Below, piece by piece: positions 9,394 to 17,967 of a DNA stretch of 51,392 nt. A model generated the notes under the pieces. The model did no database searches. It was given only the letters and a program-made list of their open reading frames with translations, and was not told the DNA's origin. Each line of letters starts with the position of its first letter. Position 1 is the stretch's first letter. This DNA comes from Candidatus Villigracilis propinquus (GTDB taxonomy: Bacteria > Chloroflexota > Anaerolineae > Anaerolineales > Villigracilaceae). The position numbers and the translations under genes are program-made. The stretch is from NCBI GenBank assembly GCA_016714565.1, contig JADKDM010000003.1, positions 1-51,392 of the forward strand, in the 5' to 3' direction.

Positions 9394-12037
9394 ATGTCCC
9401 GTATTGACGACCTTCTTTCCCAAATGACCCTCGACGAAAAAATATCCATGCTCGCAGGTGCGGACTTGTGGCACAGCGTCCCTGTTCCACGCCTCGGCAT
9501 TCCGCAATTCAAAACAACAGACGGGCCGAACGGCGCGCGCGGCGCGTGGGGAAGCATGGCGTCACCATCCGTTGCAACGCCGGTGGGCATTGCCCTCGGC
9601 GCAACATGGAATCCAGAGATCGTGGAAAAAGTTGGCAACGTGTTGGCCGATGAACTCAAAGCCAAAGGCGCGCACATTCTGCTTGCTCCCACGGTCAACA
9701 TTCACCGCACACCCATCGCGGGACGTAACTTCGAATGTTATTCCGAAGACCCGTTCCTGAGCGGCATGATGGCATCCGCCTACATCAAAGGCATTCAGGA
9801 TAAAGGCTTGGGCGCGTGCATCAAACATTTCATTGCCAACGATCAGGAATACGAACGCTTCTCGATCAGCTCCGAAGTGGACGAACGCACCCTGCGCGAA
9901 ATTTATCTTGAGCCGTTCCGCATCGCCATTCGCAATTCCAATCCGTGGGCGGTGATGTCATCCTACAACCGCGTCAACGGAGTCTATGCCTGCGAGTACG
10001 ATCATTCGCTGCTTGAAATTCTCAAAGGCGAATGGAACTACGACGGCATCGTCATGTCCGATTGGTTCGGCACGTATGACGAAGGCGTCCCCTCCGGCGG
10101 ACTCGATCTTGAAATGCCCGGTCCCGCGCGCTGGATGGCTGCCGAGGTGGTGAAAAAGGCTCTCGAAAGCGGCACCCTGACCGAAGAAAGATTGAACGAC
10201 AAAGTTCGTCGTCTGCTTGGGGTGTTGGAAAAAGCCGGTCTGTTTGAAAATCCAATCCTCCAACCTGAAAAAGGCGAAGACAAACCTGAGCACCGCGCCA
10301 TCATTCGCGCAGGCCGCGCAGGAAGCAATTGTGCTGCTCAAGAACGACGGCATTCTGCCGCTCGCCAATGTGAAGACCATCGCCATGATCGGCCCGTATG
10401 CCCGCACCGCGCAAATTTTGGGCGGCGGCAGTTCCAGCGTCACCCCGCATTACACCGTCTCGCCGTTTGACGGCGTGAACGACCCCGAAGGCAAGGATGT
10501 TTTGGTCGAAGCCGCCGCCGGTTCCTTTATCTACAAGAGCCTGCCCGCGCCTGCGCCTGAAACGCTATCCACACCTGGCGGCGAAAGCGGACTGCGCCTG
10601 AGCCTGTTCGCGGGCACCGAATTTGCGGGCGAACCCTTGTATGTTGAAACCACCACCCGCGTGCAGCATGGCTGGTTTGATAAAAGCGTTCCGCAGGTTC
10701 CGCAGGATAATTTCTCCATGCGGATGGAAGGACTCTTCACACCGCAGGAAAGTGGACTGCACACCCTGTCTCTTTCTGCAATGGGATGGGCGCGCCTCTT
10801 TCTTAACGGGGAGCTGGTCATTGACCATTGGGCAGATTCTGATCTGGGAAAAGAAAAAACCGCCTCGCTCGAATTGGAAGGCGGCAAAGCATACGACATC
10901 AAAGTGGACTATTACTGGAAGGGCAGCCCGCGCTGGCGTTCCGTTGGGCTTGGTCACCAACCTCCGCACGCTGTGGACATGATCGCCGAAGCCGTGGAAC
11001 TCGCTCGGCGTTCTGATGTAGCCGTGGTCGTTGTTGGTTTGAATGGCGATTGGGAATCCGAAGGCTTTGACCGTGTAGATATGAAACTGCCGGGGAAACA
11101 GGATGAACTCATCCGTCAGGTTGTGGCAGCCAACCCCAACACCATCGTGGTGTTGAATGTCGGTTCGCCTGTTGAAATGCCGTGGGTGAACGAAGTGCCT
11201 GCCATTCTTCAACTTTGGTACAACGGTCAGGAGCAGGGCAACGCTCTTTCGGATGTACTCTTTGGTGATGTGAACCCAAGTGGAAAACTTCCCACCACCT
11301 TCCCCGTACGCCTTGAAGATAACCCAGCTTACATCAATTACCCAGGTGAAAATGGAAAAGTGCATTATGGCGAAGGCATATTTGTTGGCTATCGTTATTA
11401 TGACAAGAAAAAAGTCAAGCCGCTCTTCCCGTTCGGTCACGGACTTTCCTACACATCCTTTAAATACAGCAATCTGCAAATCAGCAAAACATCCTTCACG
11501 CCAGATGAAACCATCGAAGTGAAAGTGGACATAACCAACACAGGCAAAGTATCTGGCAAGGAAGTTGTTCAACTGTATGTGCGTGATGACCACTCCACAT
11601 TTGCGCGGCCTAATAAAGAGCTCAAGGCATTCGAGAAGATCGAACTTCAACCGAAAGAAACCAAGACCGTCACTTTTAAATTGAACCGCGAAGCCTTCTG
11701 GTATTTTGACACCATCAAAAACGCATGGTCAACCGAAGCAGGTGATTTTGAAATTCTCGTTGGAGCATCCAGCCGGGACATACGCCTGAAGGAGACAGTG
11801 ACCATCGAACCTGAAAAGCGTGCTGTCCGTCTGCACGCGGGACTCACGATCAAATCCCTCTTTGCCGACCCGGACGGTTATGTTGTGATGTCCAAACATC
11901 TCGGCGGCTTTTTGCTCATGGCAGATATGAGCATGGCTCACGATATGACCCTTGAGCAGGTTGCGTATCGTCACCCCAATTTTGTTTCTCAGGAAACGCT
12001 TGAGAAGATCGAAAAAGAACTGGCACAAATAAAATAA
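9394..12037 (+). CDS. GH3 beta-glucosidase with inserted PA14 domain, one frameshift
   Basis: A family 3 beta-glucosidase of about 880 residues interrupted by a single indel near 10310. The first frame (9394 to about 10310) carries the TIM barrel with TTDGPNGARG, KHFIANDQE and nucleophile Asp223 in VMSDWFGTYD (codon 10060-10062). The second frame (about 10310-12037) resumes with QAAQEAIVLLKNDGILPL and ends with an FnIII-like domain (DITNTGKVSGKEVVQLYV). Between the halves of the alpha/beta sandwich lies a PA14 domain of about 140 residues (ESGLHTLSLSAMGWARLFLN), the layout known from fungal and bacterial PA14-containing beta-glucosidases. The acid/base Glu is in WESEGFDR (codon 11060-11062). 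One extra G in a GC-rich run explains the break, so I treat the gene as functional. The start at 9394 follows TTCGGAG. It is a distant paralogue of the GH3 at 4680. Confidence 0.88.
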
Positions 12038-12044
12038 ATACTCC

Positions 12045-12071
12045 GTAGGGGCGGGGTCACCCCGCCCCTAC
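12045..12071. repeat. GC-rich palindrome, 12-bp perfect stem
   Basis: GTAGGGGCGGGG (12045-12056) and CCCCGCCCCTAC (12060-12071) flank a 3-nt TCA loop. The hairpin starts 8 nt after the GH3-PA14 stop codon and lacks a T-run. It could weaken read-through, but it looks like a REP-type palindrome. Confidence 0.65.
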
Positions 12072-12100
12072 CACATGCATAATTTTGATATGGAGAAAAA

Positions 12101-13084
12101 ATGACATTCACACGAAAACTTGGCCGTTCAGGCATTGAAGTAAGCGCCCTCGGCATGGGCTGTTGGGCAATTGGCGGGCCGATCTGGGAAAAAGGTACAC
12201 CGCACGGCTGGGGTGAAGTGGATGATAACGAATCCATCAGCGCGGTTCATCGCGCGATGGAATTGGGCGTCAACTTTTTTGATACTGCCAACTTGTACGG
12301 CGCGGGTCACAGCGAAAAAGTTCTTGGACGCGCATTCGCAGGCAGGCGCAAGGAAGTTGTGATCGCGACAAAATTCAACGCCGTGTTCGATGAACAGGCA
12401 CGCGAATTGCTCGGTTCCGATACAACCCCCGCGGGTATTCGCAAAGCCTGCGAAGATTCGCTGCGACGCCTCGACACAGATTACATTGACCTGTATCAGT
12501 TCCACGATAACGGTTTCCCCGTTGATAAAGCGGAGCCCGTGCGCGATACCTTGGAAGAATTGGTCAGCGAAGGCAAAATCCGCGCCTATGGATGGAGCAC
12601 CGACTTTGCAGACCGAGCCGAGTTCTTCGCACAGGGGAAGCACTGTGCCAGTATTCAACTTCAATTGAACGTGCTCGACAACAACACGGAAGTGATCGCT
12701 GTCTGCGAAAAATATAACCTCGCGGCGATCAACCGTGGGCCGTTGGCGATGGGTCTGTTGACGGGAAAATATTCCGCTTCCACAACCCCATCCGCGGATG
12801 ATGTGCGCGGTGTGAACAGCCCCTCGTGGATGAAATATTTCAAAGACGGCAAGCCCAACCCCGAATGGTTGAAGATGATGGAAGCAGTCCGCGAGATATT
12901 GCAAAGCGGCGGGCGCACCCTTGCACAAGGTGCATTGGCATGGCTATGGGCGCGCAGTGAACAAACCCTGCCCATTCCCGGATTCCGCACCGTGGCACAG
13001 GTCGAAGAGAATTGCGGCGCAATGAAATTCGGCGCATTGACCGTGGAGCAAATGAACGAGATCGAGACTCTTTTGAAGAGATAA
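12101..13084 (+). CDS. Aldo/keto reductase
   Basis: A 327-residue NADP(H)-dependent aldo/keto reductase with the (beta/alpha)8 fold. The catalytic tetrad is visible: Asp61 (FFDTAN), Tyr66 (LYGAGHSE), Lys91 (ATKFN) and His135 (YQFHDN). The C-terminal part has the usual cofactor-loop features (IPGFRTVAQVEENCGA). The N-terminus LGRSGIEVSALGMGCW is standard. The substrate is unknown. Its place between a beta-glucosidase and sugar phosphorylase genes suggests it handles a sugar or an aldehyde or ketone made from one, but many such reductases are broadly specific. A GGAG motif precedes the ATG at 12101. Confidence 0.88.
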   Translation: MTFTRKLGRSGIEVSALGMGCWAIGGPIWEKGTPHGWGEVDDNESISAVHRAMELGVNFFDTANLYGAGHSEKVLGRAFAGRRKEVVIATKFNAVFDEQARELLGSDTTPAGIRKACEDSLRRLDTDYIDLYQFHDNGFPVDKAEPVRDTLEELVSEGKIRAYGWSTDFADRAEFFAQGKHCASIQLQLNVLDNNTEVIAVCEKYNLAAINRGPLAMGLLTGKYSASTTPSADDVRGVNSPSWMKYFKDGKPNPEWLKMMEAVREILQSGGRTLAQGALAWLWARSEQTLPIPGFRTVAQVEENCGAMKFGALTVEQMNEIETLLKR

Positions 13085-13092
13085 AAGTATCT

Positions 13093-13139
13093 TTTGGAGT
13101 GCGCAAGTTCTACTTGCGCGTTACTCCAAAGTAGAACTT
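13093..13139. repeat. Overlapping inverted repeats that can form two alternative hairpins
   Basis: Structure one: TTTGGAGT-GCGCAAG (13093-13107) pairs with CTTGCGC (13113-13119) and ACTCCAAA (13123-13130), with a GTT bulge. Structure two: AAGTTCTACTT (13105-13115) pairs perfectly with AAGTAGAACTT (13129-13139). The two share bases and exclude each other. The region follows the aldo/keto reductase. No aptamer family is recognised and no T-run follows, so it is probably a composite repeat. Confidence 0.5.
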
Positions 13140-13207
13140 CGGGACTCCAGATCACACCCTAAAGTTTTGAGAAGATACAGATAAACCTGTCGTTGGAGTT
13201 TGTTGGA

Positions 13208-14098
13208 ATGGATGCTGTGAATTTTTTTGGACAAGAATGTGTATCGCTGGAAAATAAAACTATACAACTGCTGATCTCACGTTCCGTGGGACCGCGCATT
13301 CTATCCTTGAAATTTACAGGTGGCGAAAATATATTTGCAGAACTGCCTGATTTCGTAGTGGAATGTCCAGGCAGCGGGACATTCCACTCCTACGGTGGGC
13401 ATCGCATGTGGCATGCGCCAGAGGAACTTTCCCGTACATTCCTGCCCGATGATTCTCCTGTTGATATTTGTCCGATCGAAAATGGATACCGCGCCACGCA
13501 GGATGTGGAAGCAAAAACGGGTTTGCAGAAATCGCTGGAGATTCAATTGCAAAGTGATGCGCCGCGAGTCGTCATTACTCATCGCTTGACCAATCACGGC
13601 TTGTGGCCGGTAGCGACTGCTCCGTGGGCGATCACGCAATTGAAGACTGGCGGAACGGCAATCCTTCCGCTCTCTTGTGCTGAGACAAAGCAACTGCCGA
13701 ACCGTACGTTAATACTTTGGCCGTACACGGATCTATCCAACCCGAATGTGAGCTTTGGAAAACATCATATTTTGCTGCACGTGGATATGAACAAGGACGA
13801 AGCGTTCAAAGTTGGTTTCCCAAATCTGCGTGGCTGGCTGGCATATTGGTTGAATGGAACTCTTTTTGTAAAACGTGCAAAGTACGAGGCGCAGTCCGCT
13901 TATTTTGATTTTGGCAGTTCAAGTGAATGTTATTGCAACGATCAATTCCTTGAGCTTGAAACACTCGCACCCATCAGCAAAATTGAGCCGGGCGCATGTG
14001 CCACTCATGTAGAGACATGGGAATTGTTTTGCAATGTAGATCGTCCACATGATGAAAAAAATATACAAGCGCTAGTTGAAAAATTAGGCTTGGAATAA
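13208..14098 (+). CDS. Uncharacterised protein, mutarotase-like (DUF4380-type) fold suspected
   Basis: A protein of 296 residues with many beta-strand-like stretches and no signal peptide or membrane segment. SRSVGPRILSLKFTGGENIF, FHSYGGHRMWHAPE and a later ITHRLTNHGLWPVATAPWAI resemble aldose-1-epimerase-like proteins of the DUF4380 group. The His and Glu in GGHRMWHAPE are candidates for a sugar-binding site. A TTG at 13193 could start a longer form, but GGAG at 13195-13198 stands nine bases before the ATG at 13208 and decides for that ATG. It ends 23 nt before the cellobiose phosphorylase gene, so the two are probably co-transcribed. A role in anomer interconversion or sugar binding is plausible but unproven. 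Confidence 0.6.
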   Translation: MDAVNFFGQECVSLENKTIQLLISRSVGPRILSLKFTGGENIFAELPDFVVECPGSGTFHSYGGHRMWHAPEELSRTFLPDDSPVDICPIENGYRATQDVEAKTGLQKSLEIQLQSDAPRVVITHRLTNHGLWPVATAPWAITQLKTGGTAILPLSCAETKQLPNRTLILWPYTDLSNPNVSFGKHHILLHVDMNKDEAFKVGFPNLRGWLAYWLNGTLFVKRAKYEAQSAYFDFGSSSECYCNDQFLELETLAPISKIEPGACATHVETWELFCNVDRPHDEKNIQALVEKLGLE

Positions 14099-14121
14099 AA
14101 AACATTTCTATCGAGGCAATT

Positions 14122-16605
14122 ATGAAATACGGTCATTTTGATGATTCAAATCGCGAATATGTAATTGAAACTCCTGAAACCCCATTGCCGTGGATCAACT
14201 ATCTCGGCAGCGAATCCTATTTCGGGTTGATCTCCAACACGGCAGGCGGATATTCCTTTTACAAGGATGCCCGCTTGAGACGTTTGACTCGTTATCGTTA
14301 TAACAACGCTCCATTGGATTCCGGCGGTCGGTACATTTATCTGCGCGATAACAACGCCTCCGACTCCGCCCGAACATGGTCGCCAAGCTGGATGCCCACT
14401 CGTACGCCTTTGGATTTTTACGAATGCCGTCACGGTATGGGTTACACCGTCATCCGCTCCAAATTGAATGGAATCGAATCGCAGACGCGTTACTTCGTGC
14501 CGATGGGCGAGAACCTTGAAATTTGGGAGTTGACTCTCATCAATCAACGCGATGAAACGGCTGATCTATCCGTCTTCTCTGCAATTGAATTCAATCTTTG
14601 GGATGCGATGGATGACGCGACAAATTTCCAACGTAACTATTCAATCGGACAAGTGGAAGTCGTGGACGGGGTTATTTATCACAAGACCGAATACCGCGAG
14701 CGTCGCGATCACTTTGCTTATTTTGCCTGCTCTGAAAAACTGACTGGCTTTGACACACAACGTGATGATTTCCTCGGTGCGTATCGCGGCTGGGATTCTC
14801 CGAAGGTTGTGGAGGCTGGTCAATCAAAAGATTCGATCACGCATGGCTGGCAGCCGATCGGCTCGCACCATGTCAAAGTTCAGTTGAAGGCGGGCGAGCA
14901 GAAGAAGATCATCTTCATCCTCGGGTATCACGAGAATCCGAAGGATGCGAAGTTTGACCCGCCTGAGTCGCAGACCATCAACAAGCGCACGGTGCTTCCC
15001 GTCATTTCCAAATACTTGAAAGCGGATGAAGTTGAAAAAGCGTTTCAGGCGTTGCGAGTCCATTGGGAAGGATTGCTGGAGAAATTCCAGGTCACTACAC
15101 CTGATGTGCATACGAATCGCATGGTCAATATCTGGAATGCGTACCAGACCATGATCACGTTCAATATGAGCCGCTCGGCTTCCTATTTCGAGAGCGGAAT
15201 CGGGCGCGGAATGGGATTCCGTGACTCGGCGCAGGATTTGCTCGGCTTTGTACATCTCATCCCTGAACGGGCACGCGAACGCATTTTGGATATTGCCGCC
15301 ACGCAGCTTGAAACAGGCGGCGCGTATCATCAATATCAACCGCTGACCAAACGCGGAAATAATGATGTCGGCTCCGGCTTCAACGATGATCCGTTGTGGC
15401 TGGTGTTGGCAGTGACGGCATATGTCAAAGAGACGGGTGACTTTGGCATTCTCAGTGAACCAGTCACCTACGATAACAAGCCCGGTTCCGAAGAAGCGCT
15501 TTATGGACATTTACAGCGTTCCATCCAATACACGTTGGATCGTCTTGGCCCGCATGAACTTCCGCTCATTGGCCGCGCGGATTGGAACGACTGCCTGAAC
15601 CTGAATTGTTTCTCCGATACGCCGGGTCAATCCTTCCAGACGACCACGAATAAAGACGGCAAGGTGGCCGAGAGTGTCTTCATCGCCGGGTTGTTTGTGC
15701 TGGCGGCGAAGGAAATGGCGGAGCTTACTAAAATTGTCGAAAGTCAAAAGTCTAAGGTCAATCCGACTTTCGACCTTCGACCTTCGACTTCTTATCTTGA
15801 TGCTGCTGCCAAAATGGAATCCACCATCTGGGCCGCGGGTTGGGATGGGGAATGGTTCCGCCGTGCGTATGATGATTTTAGTCATGTGCTGGGGTCGAAG
15901 GAAAATGATGAAGGAAAGATATTCATCGAGCCGCAGGGGATTTGCGTGATGGCCGGTTTGGGTGTGGAAGATGGCCGCGCGGAAAAAGCCATGAACTCGG
16001 TGGATGAACATCTTGCCACTCCGCATGGGATCGTTTTGCAGCAGCCTGCTTTCAGTAAATATTATTTGCACTTGGGTGAGATCTCATCCTACCCGCCCGG
16101 GTACAAAGAGAATGCGGGAATTTTCTGTCACACCAATCCGTGGGTGATGATTAGTGAAGCGAAGATCGGGCGCGGGGATAAGGCGCATGATTATTATTCG
16201 CGCATCAATCCATCGGCGCGGGAAGAGATCGGCGATTTGCATCGCTGTGAGCCGTATGTCTATGCTCAGATGATCGCGGGCAAGGATGCGCCTACGCATG
16301 GCGAGGCGAAAAATTCATGGCTCACTGGAACCGCCGCTTGGAATTATGTTGCCATCACACAGTGGATATTGGGCATTCGTCCCACGTATGATGGCTTGCA
16401 AGTGGCGCCGGTTGTCCCGTCAGCGTGGGGAATGTTTGAGGTGGCTCGCAGCTTCCGGGGAGTCCGATACGTTGTTCGGATCGAGAGAAAAGGCCCGGGA
16501 AACAATGTCCAGCTTTCAGTGGATGGAAATCCCGTTAGCGGAAATATCATCCCGCTGCCTGCTGAAAATGTAAAAGAAGTTCAGGTAACCGTTACGATAA
16601 ATTAG
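14122..16605 (+). CDS. GH94 cellobiose phosphorylase
   Basis: An 827-residue family 94 phosphorylase. It cleaves cellobiose (or a close beta-1,4-glucobiose analogue) with phosphate to glucose 1-phosphate and glucose. The N-terminal beta-sandwich begins MKYGHFDDSNREYVI and ends after a helical linker. The (alpha/alpha)6 barrel contains GRGMGFRDSAQDL and the general acid Asp490 in RADWNDCLNL (codon 15589-15591), which falls at the same number as in the characterised Cellvibrio gilvus enzyme. KENAGIFCHTNPW and LTGTAAW are further family markers. Residues of about 536-558 (ESQKSKVNPTF and what follows) come from an inserted inverted repeat and look foreign to the family. No signal peptide. A GAGG motif precedes the ATG. 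GH1 follows 18 nt downstream. Confidence 0.92.
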   Translation: MKYGHFDDSNREYVIETPETPLPWINYLGSESYFGLISNTAGGYSFYKDARLRRLTRYRYNNAPLDSGGRYIYLRDNNASDSARTWSPSWMPTRTPLDFYECRHGMGYTVIRSKLNGIESQTRYFVPMGENLEIWELTLINQRDETADLSVFSAIEFNLWDAMDDATNFQRNYSIGQVEVVDGVIYHKTEYRERRDHFAYFACSEKLTGFDTQRDDFLGAYRGWDSPKVVEAGQSKDSITHGWQPIGSHHVKVQLKAGEQKKIIFILGYHENPKDAKFDPPESQTINKRTVLPVISKYLKADEVEKAFQALRVHWEGLLEKFQVTTPDVHTNRMVNIWNAYQTMITFNMSRSASYFESGIGRGMGFRDSAQDLLGFVHLIPERARERILDIAATQLETGGAYHQYQPLTKRGNNDVGSGFNDDPLWLVLAVTAYVKETGDFGILSEPVTYDNKPGSEEALYGHLQRSIQYTLDRLGPHELPLIGRADWNDCLNLNCFSDTPGQSFQTTTNKDGKVAESVFIAGLFVLAAKEMAELTKIVESQKSKVNPTFDLRPSTSYLDAAAKMESTIWAAGWDGEWFRRAYDDFSHVLGSKENDEGKIFIEPQGICVMAGLGVEDGRAEKAMNSVDEHLATPHGIVLQQPAFSKYYLHLGEISSYPPGYKENAGIFCHTNPWVMISEAKIGRGDKAHDYYSRINPSAREEIGDLHRCEPYVYAQMIAGKDAPTHGEAKNSWLTGTAAWNYVAITQWILGIRPTYDGLQVAPVVPSAWGMFEVARSFRGVRYVVRIERKGPGNNVQLSVDGNPVSGNIIPLPAENVKEVQVTVTIN
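15736..15774. repeat. Inverted repeat inserted in frame inside the GH94 gene
   Basis: GTCGAAAGTC (15736-15745) and GACTTTCGAC (15765-15774) are perfect inverted copies. They sit in a purine/pyrimidine-biased patch with repeated GACCTTCGACC units up to about 15791. Translated, the patch gives about 18-20 extra residues between LAAKEMAEL and LDAAAKMEST. The composition differs from the flanking code and resembles intergenic palindromic repeats. Confidence 0.65.
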
Positions 16606-16623
16606 GAATTTATTGGAGATAGC

Positions 16624-17964
16624 ATGGATAAACAGATAATTCAATTCCCAAAAGATTTTATTTGGGGCGCGGCGACTGCGTCTTATCAGATCGAGGGCGC
16701 GTGGAATGAGGATGAAAAAGGCGAAAGCATTTGGGATCGATTCAGCCACGCGCCGGGAAATGTTCAGGATGGTGACACGGGTGATATGGCCTGCGATCAT
16801 TATCATCGCTGGGAAGATGATCTGAAAATGATCAAGCAGCTTGGGTTGAAGGCGTATCGTTTTTCAACTGCCTGGCCGCGTGTGCTGCCAAGCGGGACAG
16901 GAACTGTGAGTGAGGCGGGACTTGATTTTTACAGCAAGCTGGTGGACGGCCTGTTGAAGTTGGACATCGAACCATACATCACGTTGTATCACTGGGACTT
17001 GCCGCAAAAATTGCAGGATAAAGGCGGCTGGCCTGCGCGCGACATCGTGGATGCTTTTGTTGAATATGCGGATCTTGTCAGCCGCGTGCTGGGTGACCGT
17101 GTGAAGAATTGGATCACGCTCAATGAGCCGTGGGTCAGCGCGTTTGTTGGCTATGACTACGGCGCTCACGCACCCGGCCATAAATCACGGCATGAGGCGT
17201 TGGCTGCGGCGCATCATTTGCTGCTTGCACATGGAAATGCCGTGCCTGTCATTCGTAGAAATTCTCCCGGCTCGAATGTGGGCATCACGTTAAATCTAAC
17301 TCCACAAGTGCCAGCCTCTCCCAGCGTTGCGGACAGGACTGCTGCCAACTGGGTGGATGGACATATCAATCGCTGGTTCCTCGATCCACTAGTCGGGCGC
17401 GGGTATCCGCAGGATATGGTGAATGATTACGGCGACGAGATGGCTTTCATTCAGCCGGGTGATCTGGAAGTTGCTTCTGTTCCTGTGGATTTTATCGGCA
17501 TCAATTATTATCACCGCAGTGTTGTGCGTTCTGAAAAAGTCAGCGAAGAGGAAAATACTCCGCGCACGGTGTTCAGCGGCGATGTGACAGAAATGGGTTG
17601 GGAAGTACATCCCGAAAGTCTTTACAAGATGCTGGGACGTTTGTATTTTGATTATGATTTCCCCGTCATTCACATCACAGAAAACGGCGCGGCGTATGTG
17701 GATGAAGTCAGCGCAGATGGGGAAGTGCATGATCCGAAGCGCGTGTCTTATTACGCACGCCATCTGGAGCAGGTCCATCGGGCGATTGAGGCGGGCATTC
17801 CGGTGAAGGGATATTTCGCATGGTCGTTGATGGATAACTTCGAGTGGGCTTATGGATATTCCAAACGCTTTGGTTTGGTGTATGTGGATTATCAATCCCA
17901 GCAGCGCATTATGAAGGATAGCGCAAAGTGGTACAAGACCGTTATTGAAAAGAATGGATTCTAA
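16624..17964 (+). CDS. GH1 beta-glucosidase
   Basis: A 446-residue family 1 glycosidase, the usual bacterial length. It starts with FPKDFIWGAATASYQIEGAW, carries the acid/base Glu168 in TLNEPWV (codon 17125-17127) and the nucleophile Glu353 in ITENGAAY (codon 17680-17682), and ends with WSLMDNFEWAYGYSKRFGL, which lines the glucose subsite. Glucosidase, galactosidase and fucosidase activities often coexist in this family. No phosphate-binding 6-phospho-glycosidase signature is evident, which fits the absence of PTS genes here. A GGAG motif precedes the ATG. It is cytoplasmic and lies 3 nt upstream of the next gene, so the two are very likely translationally linked. Confidence 0.93.
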   Translation: MDKQIIQFPKDFIWGAATASYQIEGAWNEDEKGESIWDRFSHAPGNVQDGDTGDMACDHYHRWEDDLKMIKQLGLKAYRFSTAWPRVLPSGTGTVSEAGLDFYSKLVDGLLKLDIEPYITLYHWDLPQKLQDKGGWPARDIVDAFVEYADLVSRVLGDRVKNWITLNEPWVSAFVGYDYGAHAPGHKSRHEALAAAHHLLLAHGNAVPVIRRNSPGSNVGITLNLTPQVPASPSVADRTAANWVDGHINRWFLDPLVGRGYPQDMVNDYGDEMAFIQPGDLEVASVPVDFIGINYYHRSVVRSEKVSEEENTPRTVFSGDVTEMGWEVHPESLYKMLGRLYFDYDFPVIHITENGAAYVDEVSADGEVHDPKRVSYYARHLEQVHRAIEAGIPVKGYFAWSLMDNFEWAYGYSKRFGLVYVDYQSQQRIMKDSAKWYKTVIEKNGF

Positions 17965-17967
17965 AAA

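Noticed and set aside
10300..10320. Programmed frameshift in the PA14-containing GH3
   Set aside because: No slippery heptamer or downstream structure is seen, and similar single-base breaks occur in unrelated genes of the window; sequencing error explains it better.
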